A stretch of 64,000 nucleotides of DNA from an uncultured Collinsella sp. (GTDB taxonomy: Bacteria; Actinomycetota; Coriobacteriia; Coriobacteriales; Coriobacteriaceae): assembly GCA_902489775.1 (NCBI GenBank), contig CABUBH010000004.1:8042-72041 (forward strand), read 5' to 3'. The number at the start of each line of letters is the position of its first letter. Positions within the stretch are counted from its first letter, which is position 1. Made by a program: the position numbers and the translations under genes. The notes under the pieces were generated by a model, which saw nothing but the letters and a program-made list of their open reading frames with translations, was not told where the DNA came from and did no database searches. Positions 55,758-63,482 of this stretch are shown here, one piece after another.

Positions 55758-56249
55758 GTGATGATCAGAAAAACCCTCGATACCGACATTCCCGCCGTCA
55801 TGGCTATCTATGACGCAGCCCGCGCCTTTATGCGCGCACATGGCAACGCCACGCAGTGGCCCGAGGGCACGCCTTCTGGCGAGCAGCTGGCTGCCGATAT
55901 CGCCGCCGATGGCAGTTACGTGTGCGAAGTCGACGGCCGCGTGGTGGCGACGTTTGCCTTTTTGCCGGGCCCGGACGAGTGCTATGACGTAATTGAGGAT
56001 GGTCAATGGCGCAGCGACGCTCCGTACGCCGTGCTGCACCGTGTGGCGTCCGACGGCACCGCGCACGGTATCGCGGCCGCGATGTTTGCCTTTGCCAAAG
56101 AGCGTGCCGATCACCTGCGTATCGACACGCATCAGGATAACCTGCCCATGCAGGGTGCGAGTATTAAGGCGGGGTTTGAGCGCGCCGGCATCGTGTATGT
56201 GTCCGACGGTACCCCGCGCGTGGCGTTTGACTGGCTGCGTGAGGCATAA
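55758..56249 (+). CDS. GNAT-family N-acetyltransferase
   Basis: 163 residues (GTG 55758 or ATG 55761; GAGG upstream). Acetyl-CoA-dependent acyltransferase fold: MIRKTLDTDIPAVMAIYDAA, then GRVVATFAFLPGPDE, the acetyl-CoA loop region VASDGTAHGIAAAMFAFAKE and the C-terminal RIDTHQDNLPMQGASIKAGF with ERAGIVYV. Substrate unknown. Ends before a strong terminator. Confidence 0.9.
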   Translation: MMIRKTLDTDIPAVMAIYDAARAFMRAHGNATQWPEGTPSGEQLAADIAADGSYVCEVDGRVVATFAFLPGPDECYDVIEDGQWRSDAPYAVLHRVASDGTAHGIAAAMFAFAKERADHLRIDTHQDNLPMQGASIKAGFERAGIVYVSDGTPRVAFDWLREA

Positions 56250-56277
56250 GAGCGGGGACGCGTGTCAACAATTTGCA

Positions 56278-56315
56278 CGAACGAAAATGGCCCCGGGTGG
56301 GGCCATTTTCGTTCG
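56278..56315 (+). terminator. Strong hairpin terminator after the GNAT gene
   Basis: Perfect 17-bp stem (56278-56294 with 56299-56315) around a 4-base loop. The T-run lies inside the 3' arm (CCATTTTCGTTCG). Confidence 0.85.
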
Positions 56316-56493
56316 CTGGCTGTTTTGCAAGCCGGCTTTCGCAAGGCGCGAACCTACGAAAATCGCCGCGCGGCAACGCAGGGCGATGAGCTCGGTCGGG
56401 GGATAGGGCCCGCCGGCCCGTAAATTGTATCATCCAGTGTGGAGCGTGAACGCCCGTTGCCGCGTGCGATGGGCTTGTAATAAGAGGAGGGCC

Positions 56494-58497
56494 ATGTCGA
56501 AGCAAGCGGTCGTTGGAATCTTGGCGCATGTCGATGCCGGCAAGACCACGTTGGCCGAGGCCATGCTGTTCAACGCGGGTCGCATTCGCAAGCGCGGCCG
56601 CGTGGACGATGGCGATTCGCATCTGGATACGAACGAGATCGAGCGCGAGCGTGGCATCACGATTTTCTCGTCGCAGGCCGTGTTCGACCACGGTGATACC
56701 CACGTCATGCTCGTGGATGCACCGGGGCATGTCGATTTTTCTGCCGAGGCGGAGCGCACACTGCGTGCCCTGGACTACGCGATTCTGGTGGTGGGCGCCA
56801 ATGATGGCGTGCAGGGGCACACTGAAACCCTGTGGCGCCTGCTTGCACGCTATGACATTCCGGCGTTCATCTTTATCAACAAGATTGACTTGGAAAACCC
56901 CGGGCGTGAGGCACTGCTAGCACAGCTTGGGCAGCGTCTTTCCGAAGGCTGCCTGGATGCCAACGAACTGCTGGCGGGCGGTGCCGTTCAGGAGGACGCT
57001 GCTGCGTTGGACGAGGCGGCGCTCGAGGAGTTTCTTGAAGCGGGTGAGCTTTCCGTCGCAACGCTGTCGCGCATGGTTGCCGAGCGCAAGCTCTTTCCCT
57101 GTTTTGCCGGCTCGGCGCTCAAGGACCAGGGCGTGGACGAGCTGCTGGATGGTATATGCGCACTGATGCGTGAACGGGCATGGCACCCGGAGTTTGCCGC
57201 GCGCGTCTACCGTGTGAGCCGCGGGGATCGCGGCGAGCGCTTGGCATGGGTTAAAGTGACCGGCGGCACGCTGCATGCCAAACAGCTGATTAACGGACGT
57301 TCCGGCGCCGAGGCGTGGGAGCAAAAGATCGACCAGGTGCGCATCTATAACGGCGAGAAATACGAGCTTGCCCAGGAAGTTGCCGCTGGCGGTATTTGCG
57401 CCGTGACGGGTCTTGCGCACGTTCGCCCAGGGGACGCCCTGGGCGCGGAGCCCGCGGGCGATGCACCCGTCATTGCTCCGGTCCTCACCTATACGGTGCT
57501 TCCGGGCGAACACGATGTCCATGCGGTGTTCAAAGCGTTGACTGAGCTGGCGGATGAAGATCCCATGCTCGGCGTAAGCTGGAACACGCATCTTGAACAA
57601 ATACATCTGCAGCTCATGGGGGCGGTGCAGCTCGAGGTCGTGCAGCGGGTGTTGGCCGATCGCTTTGGCCTTTCGGTTGCGTTTGAGTCTGGCGGCATTC
57701 TCTATAAGGAGACTATTTCGCAGCCGGTCGAGGGCGTGGGCCATTTTGAGCCGCTGCGCCACTATGCCGAGGTACATCTGCGCCTGGAGCCGTTGCCAGC
57801 GGGTTCGGGCGTGCAGTTTGGCACCGTGACCTCGACCGACGAACTCGATCTTAACTGGCAGCGTTTGGCACTCACCAACGCCATGGAGCGCGATCACCTG
57901 GGCGCGCTGACCGGCTCGCCCATCACCGATGTGTGCATTACGCTCACGGGCGGCCGTGCGCATGCCAAACACACCGAGGGCGGCGATTTTCGCCAGGCCA
58001 CGTACCGCGCGATTCGCCAGGGGCTCATGCAGGCGCGTGAGGCTGGCGCGGCGGTACTGTTGGAGCCGTGGTATCGCTTTGAGCTCGAGGTGCCGGGGGA
58101 GTGCGTGGGCCGGGCGCTCTCGGATGCCACGCGCATGGGTGCCGAGTACGAGCCGCCGACGATGGCGGGAGACCGGGCGAAGCTTGTGGGTCGCGTGCCG
58201 GCATCCGAAGTGCAGGATTACGCGCTGGAGGTGGCTGCCTACACGAGTGGTCGCGGACATCTGTACCTAGAGTTTGCCGGCTATGCGGCTTGCCATGATG
58301 CCGAGCGCGTCATCGAGACGGCCGCCTATGAGCCAGAAGCCGATCTGCCCAACACGCCCGACTCGGTCTTTTGCTCTCACGGCGCCGGTTACACGGTCAA
58401 ATGGTACGACGTACCCGCCGCGGCGCACGTAAAGATCGATCCCGCCACCTTCCGCCCCTGGCGAGCAGCAGACGCCGAGTTTTTCGGCCACATGTGA
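56494..58497 (+). CDS. TetM/EF-G-like translational GTPase
   Basis: 667 residues from ATG 56494 (GAGGAGGG upstream). G1 GILAHVDAGKTTLAEAML, switch I DTNEIERERGITIF, G3 LVDAPGHVDFSAEAERTLR and G4 FINKIDLENPGRE. The C-terminal domains run in EF-G order, with VCITLTGGRAHAKHTEGGDF in domain IV and a final domain V. Order and length are those of ribosomal-protection proteins (TetM is about 640 residues), yet motifs differ enough that it is better called a TetM-like GTPase. A tetracycline phenotype cannot be assumed. The stop codon lies inside a REP palindrome. Confidence 0.85.
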   Translation: MSKQAVVGILAHVDAGKTTLAEAMLFNAGRIRKRGRVDDGDSHLDTNEIERERGITIFSSQAVFDHGDTHVMLVDAPGHVDFSAEAERTLRALDYAILVVGANDGVQGHTETLWRLLARYDIPAFIFINKIDLENPGREALLAQLGQRLSEGCLDANELLAGGAVQEDAAALDEAALEEFLEAGELSVATLSRMVAERKLFPCFAGSALKDQGVDELLDGICALMRERAWHPEFAARVYRVSRGDRGERLAWVKVTGGTLHAKQLINGRSGAEAWEQKIDQVRIYNGEKYELAQEVAAGGICAVTGLAHVRPGDALGAEPAGDAPVIAPVLTYTVLPGEHDVHAVFKALTELADEDPMLGVSWNTHLEQIHLQLMGAVQLEVVQRVLADRFGLSVAFESGGILYKETISQPVEGVGHFEPLRHYAEVHLRLEPLPAGSGVQFGTVTSTDELDLNWQRLALTNAMERDHLGALTGSPITDVCITLTGGRAHAKHTEGGDFRQATYRAIRQGLMQAREAGAAVLLEPWYRFELEVPGECVGRALSDATRMGAEYEPPTMAGDRAKLVGRVPASEVQDYALEVAAYTSGRGHLYLEFAGYAACHDAERVIETAAYEPEADLPNTPDSVFCSHGAGYTVKWYDVPAAAHVKIDPATFRPWRAADAEFFGHM

Positions 58498-58523
58498 CAA
58501 AGGGACAGTTCCTTTGTCACATG
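58491..58523. repeat. REP-like palindrome supplying the stop codon of the GTPase gene
   Basis: CATGTGACAAAGGGAC (58491-58506) pairs with GTTCCTTTGTCACATG (58508-58523) with one mismatch. The TGA at 58495-58497 within the left arm ends the upstream ORF (protein ends GHM). Confidence 0.9.
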
Positions 58524-58528
58524 CTATT

Positions 58529-58558
58529 GGTATAACTCGGTATAAGTTGGTATAACTA
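58529..58558 (+). promoter_or_regulatory. Three direct repeats at exact 10-bp spacing before an ATPase gene
   Basis: GGTATAA occurs at 58529, 58539 and 58549, each unit 10 bases long (GGTATAACTC, GGTATAAGTT, GGTATAACTA). They lie 33 bases before the ATPase start. Each also resembles an extended -10 box (TTGGTATAAC). One helical turn per repeat puts them on one face of DNA, as for iterons or a phased operator. Confidence 0.6.
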
Positions 58559-58590
58559 TTACCAGGGTTTGCCAATCCGAGGAGGCCGAC

Positions 58591-59709
58591 ATGAATCCAA
58601 ATCCCTTTAAGCCCACGGCTGGCAAGCGGCCTCCGATACTCATCGGTCGCGAGTCGGTCATCGAAGATTTTGAGGAAGGGCTCGATAACGGCGCCGGAGC
58701 GCCGGGTAGGCTCATGCTCATTACGGGAAACCGCGGCTGCGGCAAGACGGTTCTCCTGCGGGAGCTGCAGCGTTTAGCTAGCGAGCGCGGATGGGCGGTT
58801 GTCTCCGATTCCGCTTCGCTTGGCTTATGCGACCGATTGGCCGACGCGCTTCGCTCGAATAAACCCGTTGTGACGTCAATGGAGTTCGGTCCGTCGTTTG
58901 GTCGGATGTCAGTCGAGGCGGCGCGGGCAAAGGGCGAGATGTTGCGAGGGCTGGTCAACGAGCGCCTTAAGAAGCTCGGTCCAGGCAAAGGCATACTGTT
59001 TGCGATTGACGAGGCGCAATCGGCGTCTATCGAGGAGCTGGCGGCCCTTGCCGTTCTCTATCAGCAGGTGCTCGGAGACCAGGATGCCACGGGCTTGCCC
59101 GATAGCGAGCAGCGCGGTCTTGCGCTGGTGTTCGCCGGCTTACCCAGTATGGTTGACGACCTGCTCGAAGAGCCGAGCGTGACGTTTTTGCGGCGTGCCC
59201 AGCAGCGTACGCTGGGGGCGATATCCTTGCCCAAGGTGCGTGATTCATATATCCAGGCGGTCAAAGATGCTGGTCTTTACGTTGACGCGGAGACGGCGGA
59301 CCTTGCGGCGCGCAAGAGCATGGGGCATCCCTATATGGTTCAGCTGGTGGGATATTACATGTGGCGGTCTGCTGTCCGGCGTAGCTCGCAGGTCATCGAA
59401 AGGCGCGATGTCGAGGATGGCCATGCGGATGCCGTCTCCGAGTTCTACGAAGCGGTTGACGCGCCTCTGTATTACGGGCTGCGCAGTCCACAGCGCCTCT
59501 TTATCGAGGCCATGGCGGTTGACGAGGGCAAACCGACGCGCATGGCGGATATCATTGAGCGCTGCGAGCGTACCCAGAGCTGGGCGAGTAAATATCGAGC
59601 AAGCCTGATTCGCGAGCGCGTCATCGAAGCTGCCGGATACGGCCTCGTCCGGTTTACCGTGCCCATGCTGGGCGCGTACATTCGCGATCGAGTTTTATGG
59701 CATGAGTAG
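58591..59709 (+). CDS. AAA-type (ORC/CDC6-like) ATPase with C-terminal winged helix
   Basis: 372 residues, with GAGGAGG before the ATG. N-terminal PFKPTAGKRPPILIGRE, Walker A GNRGCGKT (residues about 46-53), Walker B region KGILFAIDEAQ (near residue 140), sensor-like LALVFAGLPSMVDDLL, then FLRRAQQRTLGAISLP. The last 75 residues resemble a winged helix (RMADIIERCERTQSWASKYR, ASLIRERVIEAAGYG). A paralogue lies at 62256-63356 on the other strand and a decayed one near 10.2 kb. The next gene (uvrA-like) overlaps by 8 bp. Biological role unknown. Confidence 0.85.
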   Translation: MNPNPFKPTAGKRPPILIGRESVIEDFEEGLDNGAGAPGRLMLITGNRGCGKTVLLRELQRLASERGWAVVSDSASLGLCDRLADALRSNKPVVTSMEFGPSFGRMSVEAARAKGEMLRGLVNERLKKLGPGKGILFAIDEAQSASIEELAALAVLYQQVLGDQDATGLPDSEQRGLALVFAGLPSMVDDLLEEPSVTFLRRAQQRTLGAISLPKVRDSYIQAVKDAGLYVDAETADLAARKSMGHPYMVQLVGYYMWRSAVRRSSQVIERRDVEDGHADAVSEFYEAVDAPLYYGLRSPQRLFIEAMAVDEGKPTRMADIIERCERTQSWASKYRASLIRERVIEAAGYGLVRFTVPMLGAYIRDRVLWHE

Positions 59710-62215
59710 GGTGATAAAGGTGACGGAACAGAAGATGAGCCCGCAGGCTATCGAAGTGCGTGGCGCACGTGTACACAACCTCAAGGACATCGATATCGAT
59801 ATTCCGCTGGGAAAGCTCGTGGGTATTGCCGGCGTGTCGGGCTCGGGCAAGAGTTCGCTGGCGCTGGGGGTTCTTTATGCTGAGGGCTCGCGTCGCTACT
59901 TGGAAGCACTCAGCACCTATACTCGACGTCGCCTGACGCAGGCCGAACACGCCCAGGTGGACGAGGTACTGCACGTGCCGGCGGCGCTCGCATTGCATCA
60001 GCGCCCCAGCGTGCCGGGCGTGCGTTCCACCTTTGGCACCATGACCGAGCTCAACAACAGCCTGCGTCTGCTCTTTAGCCGCTGTGCCCATCACGTGTGC
60101 CCGCATTGCGGGGCGCGTGTGGAGCCGAGCCTTAATGTGGCTGCGGGCCTGTCGCTCACGTGCCCCGCATGCGGCCGCGAGTTCTACGCGCCGGGTGCCG
60201 AGGACCTTGCCTTTAACAGCGGCGGCGCGTGCTCTACCTGCGGCGGCACTGGTGTCATGCGCGAGGTGGACGAGGCGAGCCTGGTGCCCGACGAGTCAAA
60301 GACCATCAACGAAGGCGCGGTGCTTCCCTGGGGTACGCTCATGTGGGATCTGATGAAGCAGGTGGCCGGCGAGATGGGCGTGCGCACCGACGTGCCGTTT
60401 AACCAGCTCACGCCTCAAGAGCGCGACATCGTGTTTCATGGACCGGCGGTTAAGAAGCACATCCTCTACGTGCCCAAAAACGGCGAGGGCGCTACGCCAC
60501 TCGACTTTACCTATTACAACGCCGTCTATACCGTCGAGAATGCGCTCGCCAAGGTCAAGGACGATAAGGGCTTAAAACGCGTTGCGCGCTTTTTGCGCGA
60601 GGGCCCATGCCGCGATTGCGGCGGCACGCGTCTCTCCGAGGCTGCGCGCCAGCCCCAGGTGCGCGGTATCAATCTGGCGCAGGCGGCGGCTATGACGCTG
60701 GGCGAGGCGATTGAGTGGGTGCGCGGGGTGCCCGCATTCTTGCCGCCCGAGATGCGGCCCATGGCGACGGATATCTGCGATTCGTTTTTGAGCGCGGCCC
60801 GTCGTCTGGTCGACTTGGGTCTCGATTACCTTTCACTCGACCGCGCCGGCGCCACGCTTTCCACGGGTGAGCGCCAACGCGTGCAGCTTGCTCGCGTGGT
60901 GCGTAACCGATCGACAGGCGTGCTTTATGTGCTGGACGAGCCTTCGATCGGCTTGCATCCTGCCAATGTCGACGGCCTGGTAGGCGTGATGCGAGATCTG
61001 GTGGATGACGGTAACACCGTGGTTGTTGTCGACCACGATACGCGCGTACTGGCGGATGCCGACTATCTGGTCGAGATGGGTCCCGTTGCCGGAGCAGGCG
61101 GCGGCAATGTGATCGCCGCTGGTACGGTAGACGAGGTCGAGCAATCGCAGGGCAGTCGCATCGCGCCGTTTTTGCGCTCAGAGTCCAAGCGCTTGCGTCC
61201 GCAGGTGACTGATGAGGAAATGTTCGACCAGGGCCATATCCGCATGGCAACCGAGGCCATCCATACCGTCAAACCGCTCGAAGTCGATATCCCGCGCGGC
61301 CGCCTTGTCGCGGTGACGGGCGTTTCGGGTTCGGGCAAGACGACGTTGGTGCTCGAGACGCTCATCCCGGCGCTCAAGGCGCAGGCAGCCGGCGAACGCT
61401 TGCCGGGGCACGTGCGTTGGGTCGATGCCGAGGGCATTGCCCGTGCCAACCTGATTGACGCCACGCCCATCGGTGCCAACGTGCGCTCGACGGTAGCGAC
61501 CTATGCCGACATTCATGACGAGCTGCGCCGCGCCTTTGCACGTACGCCCGAGGCCAAGGCGGCGGGATATAAGGCGGGCGCCTTTAGCTACAACACCGGT
61601 GCCCTGCGCTGCCCTACGTGCGACGGCACGGGCTCGATATCGCTTGACGTGCAGTTTCTGCCCGACGTCGAGATCGTCTGCCCGGCATGCCGTGGCTCGC
61701 GCTACGCCGAGGCCGCCTCGCATATCCATCGCGAAGGCAAGGATGGCAGTCTGCTTACGTTGCCGCAGCTTATGGATATGAGCGTGGACGAGGCACTCGA
61801 CGCTACGGTGGGACTCAAGAAAGTTCAGGTGCGCTTGCAGACCTTGCACGACCTGGGCCTGGGTTATCTCACGCTTGGCGAGCCCACACCGGCGCTTTCG
61901 GGCGGTGAGGCACAGCGCCTTAAGCTCGCGAGTGAGATGGGCCGCGTGCAGGATGATGCCGTATTCGTATTTGACGAGCCCACGATCGGACTACATCCGC
62001 TCGATGTTCAGGTGTTGCTGAGTGTGTTCGACGGACTCGTTGCCAAGGGCGCCACAGTTGTCGTGATCGAGCATGACCTCGACCTTATCCGCAACGCCGA
62101 TTACGTGATCGACATGGGCCCGGGCGGTGGCGACGCCGGCGGGCAAATCGTCTGCGCCGGCACTCCGGTCGACATCGCAGTTTGCTCCGCAAGCATCACC
62201 GGCCGCTATCTATAG
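59702..62215 (+). CDS. UvrA-like ABC ATPase, class II (UvrA2-type)
   Basis: 837 residues from ATG 59702, inside the end of the ATPase gene (ATG 59735 is an alternative with AAAGGTGA ahead). Two ABC modules: GVSGSGKSSLALGVL near residue 46 with LSTGERQRVQLARVV, and GVSGSGKTTLVLETL near residue 540 with LSGGEAQRLKLASEMG. Zinc motifs CPHC...CPAC, CSTCGGTG and CPTCDGTG...CPACRGSR. It is about 100 residues shorter than UvrA (940), consistent with loss of the UvrB-binding region seen in UvrA2/DrrC-like proteins, which are linked to drug or DNA-damage tolerance. Confidence 0.9.
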   Translation: MSRVIKVTEQKMSPQAIEVRGARVHNLKDIDIDIPLGKLVGIAGVSGSGKSSLALGVLYAEGSRRYLEALSTYTRRRLTQAEHAQVDEVLHVPAALALHQRPSVPGVRSTFGTMTELNNSLRLLFSRCAHHVCPHCGARVEPSLNVAAGLSLTCPACGREFYAPGAEDLAFNSGGACSTCGGTGVMREVDEASLVPDESKTINEGAVLPWGTLMWDLMKQVAGEMGVRTDVPFNQLTPQERDIVFHGPAVKKHILYVPKNGEGATPLDFTYYNAVYTVENALAKVKDDKGLKRVARFLREGPCRDCGGTRLSEAARQPQVRGINLAQAAAMTLGEAIEWVRGVPAFLPPEMRPMATDICDSFLSAARRLVDLGLDYLSLDRAGATLSTGERQRVQLARVVRNRSTGVLYVLDEPSIGLHPANVDGLVGVMRDLVDDGNTVVVVDHDTRVLADADYLVEMGPVAGAGGGNVIAAGTVDEVEQSQGSRIAPFLRSESKRLRPQVTDEEMFDQGHIRMATEAIHTVKPLEVDIPRGRLVAVTGVSGSGKTTLVLETLIPALKAQAAGERLPGHVRWVDAEGIARANLIDATPIGANVRSTVATYADIHDELRRAFARTPEAKAAGYKAGAFSYNTGALRCPTCDGTGSISLDVQFLPDVEIVCPACRGSRYAEAASHIHREGKDGSLLTLPQLMDMSVDEALDATVGLKKVQVRLQTLHDLGLGYLTLGEPTPALSGGEAQRLKLASEMGRVQDDAVFVFDEPTIGLHPLDVQVLLSVFDGLVAKGATVVVIEHDLDLIRNADYVIDMGPGGGDAGGQIVCAGTPVDIAVCSASITGRYL

Positions 62216-62216
62216 A

Positions 62217-62251
62217 CAATGAGGCAAAGGGACAGTCCCTTTGCCTCATTG
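62217..62251. repeat. REP-like palindrome, GAGGCAAAGGGAC variant
   Basis: Perfect 17-bp arms CAATGAGGCAAAGGGAC and GTCCCTTTGCCTCATTG around one A, 2 bases after the uvrA-like stop codon and between convergent genes. The outer part differs from the GTGAC members while the AAAGGGAC core is kept. Confidence 0.92.
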
Positions 62252-62255
62252 ATGC

Positions 62256-63356
62256 CTATTTCACGCATTGAGCTGCGAGATAGTCGCGGAAGAATGGCAA
62301 TTCAAATGCGACGAGCCCTCGTCCTCGCTCCCCGATGATGCCGGCGTCTATCATGCGGCGTCGGTAGCGGGAGACCTGCTGCGGCGAACGCTTAAGGCGC
62401 TCGACAAGGTCAGCGGTGGTGGACTCTTCCTCGTCATCGAGCATGGCGATGAGGAATCGCTTGTCCTCTGCAGTGAGTTCCCGATAGGTTGCCGCGAGGA
62501 TTCGGTCGTCCATCTCGTCGCGCGCGATTTTGATTCCCAGGTCAAAGTCGCGTGACGAGATTTCCTTCGAATCGCTTGTGAGATCCCAGGCACGGTAACC
62601 TACGAGTTGCAATAGGAAGGGAAATCCAGAGATCGAGCGAACGGCTCTATCGATTCCCTCAGCATCTGCCAGGCGATCGTTTTCCTGGATTGTGCGAATC
62701 AAGGCCTCGCGTACGTCATAGTCGGCAATGCGACCCAGATGATATTGTTGGGCGCGGCGAAGGAACGAGACCGTCTTGTGGTTCAGCAACGTAGAGACGT
62801 TGTTGGGAAGTCCCGCCATAAGCAAGGCGACGCGTTTCCCATCGGTCACAAAGTGCTGATACGTGGCTGCGAGTTGGATCATCTCGTCGAGTGTCGGGTC
62901 CACCTCGTCAACCGTGACGAGCAGACCGGTGCCCGCCTCGTTGAGCTGGTCGATGATGTCGCTCATGCGATAACGCCAGGTTGAAGCATCGTGAACGCGA
63001 TTGACCTCGACGCTGCCGAGCGGTGCAATTCCGAGACCGGTGACTTCGAAGTTCTTAGACGGGTCGATAAGATGGCCGGCAGCACGTTTCGCCCCGAACT
63101 CGATTTCCTCAAGCATTCCCGGGAGCGCGGTCGTCTTTACGGCTATCCAGCCGTGGGATTCCGCCCTTGTCGCGAGCGACGACATGAGAGCGGTTTTACC
63201 GGTTCCACGTGCGCCTGAGAAGATCGAGGTCAATTCTGGGCGCCTGCGCTGACTCAAGAAGGCACGGTCCAAATCCCGAATAATCTGTTGTCTGCCAGCG
63301 AGATGGGCAGGAACCTCACCAAAACTGGGGGTAAACGGGTTTTCGAGGTATTCCAC
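62256..63356 (-). CDS. AAA-type (ORC/CDC6-like) ATPase with C-terminal winged helix, second paralogue
   Basis: 366 residues from GTG 63356, with AAAGGAGGG upstream. N-terminal ENPFTPSFGEVPAHLAGR, Walker A GARGTGKT (residues about 48-55), Walker B GTGLLVTVDEVD, sensor region ALLMAGLPNNVSTLLN, then FLRRAQQYHLGRIAD. The end is a winged helix (TTADLVERLKRSPQQVSRYR and RRMIDAGIIGERGRG). Clearly paralogous to the gene at 58591 (shared order and FLRRAQQ block) but more like the decayed copy near 10.2 kb. Preceded by its own 10-bp-phased repeats. Role unknown. Confidence 0.85.
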   Translation of the reverse strand: MEYLENPFTPSFGEVPAHLAGRQQIIRDLDRAFLSQRRRPELTSIFSGARGTGKTALMSSLATRAESHGWIAVKTTALPGMLEEIEFGAKRAAGHLIDPSKNFEVTGLGIAPLGSVEVNRVHDASTWRYRMSDIIDQLNEAGTGLLVTVDEVDPTLDEMIQLAATYQHFVTDGKRVALLMAGLPNNVSTLLNHKTVSFLRRAQQYHLGRIADYDVREALIRTIQENDRLADAEGIDRAVRSISGFPFLLQLVGYRAWDLTSDSKEISSRDFDLGIKIARDEMDDRILAATYRELTAEDKRFLIAMLDDEEESTTADLVERLKRSPQQVSRYRRRMIDAGIIGERGRGLVAFELPFFRDYLAAQCVK

Positions 63357-63380
63357 TATGCCCTCCTTTAGCGTCTCGGG

Positions 63381-63440
63381 TTAACTTCATTTTATTCTAG
63401 TTAATTCCAGGTAAAAGTGATTAATTACGTTTAACTCTAT
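63381..63440 (-). promoter_or_regulatory. Six 10-bp-phased AT-rich repeats before the second ATPase gene
   Basis: Dividing 63381-63440 into 10-base units, TTAA begins the unit at 63381, 63401, 63421 and 63431, and close variants (TTTA at 63391, GTAA at 63411) fill the other two. In the coding direction each unit ends in about TTAA. It lies 25-84 bases upstream of the GTG start. The sequence differs from the GGTATAA repeats at 58529 but the spacing is the same. Confidence 0.55.
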
Positions 63441-63447
63441 GGCGGTC

Positions 63448-63482
63448 GAATGTGACAAAGGGACTGTCCCTTTGTCACATTC
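63448..63482. repeat. REP-like palindrome supplying the stop codon of trmL
   Basis: Perfect 17-bp arms GAATGTGACAAAGGGAC and GTCCCTTTGTCACATTC around one T. On the minus strand the trmL frame reads ATG TGA at 63480-63475 inside the arm, so the palindrome ends the protein. Confidence 0.92.

Noticed and set aside
56494..58497. Calling the GTPase a tetracycline resistance gene (tet)
   Set aside because: The motif set is also that of EF-G relatives and there is no leader peptide or mobile context typical of tetM/tetW.
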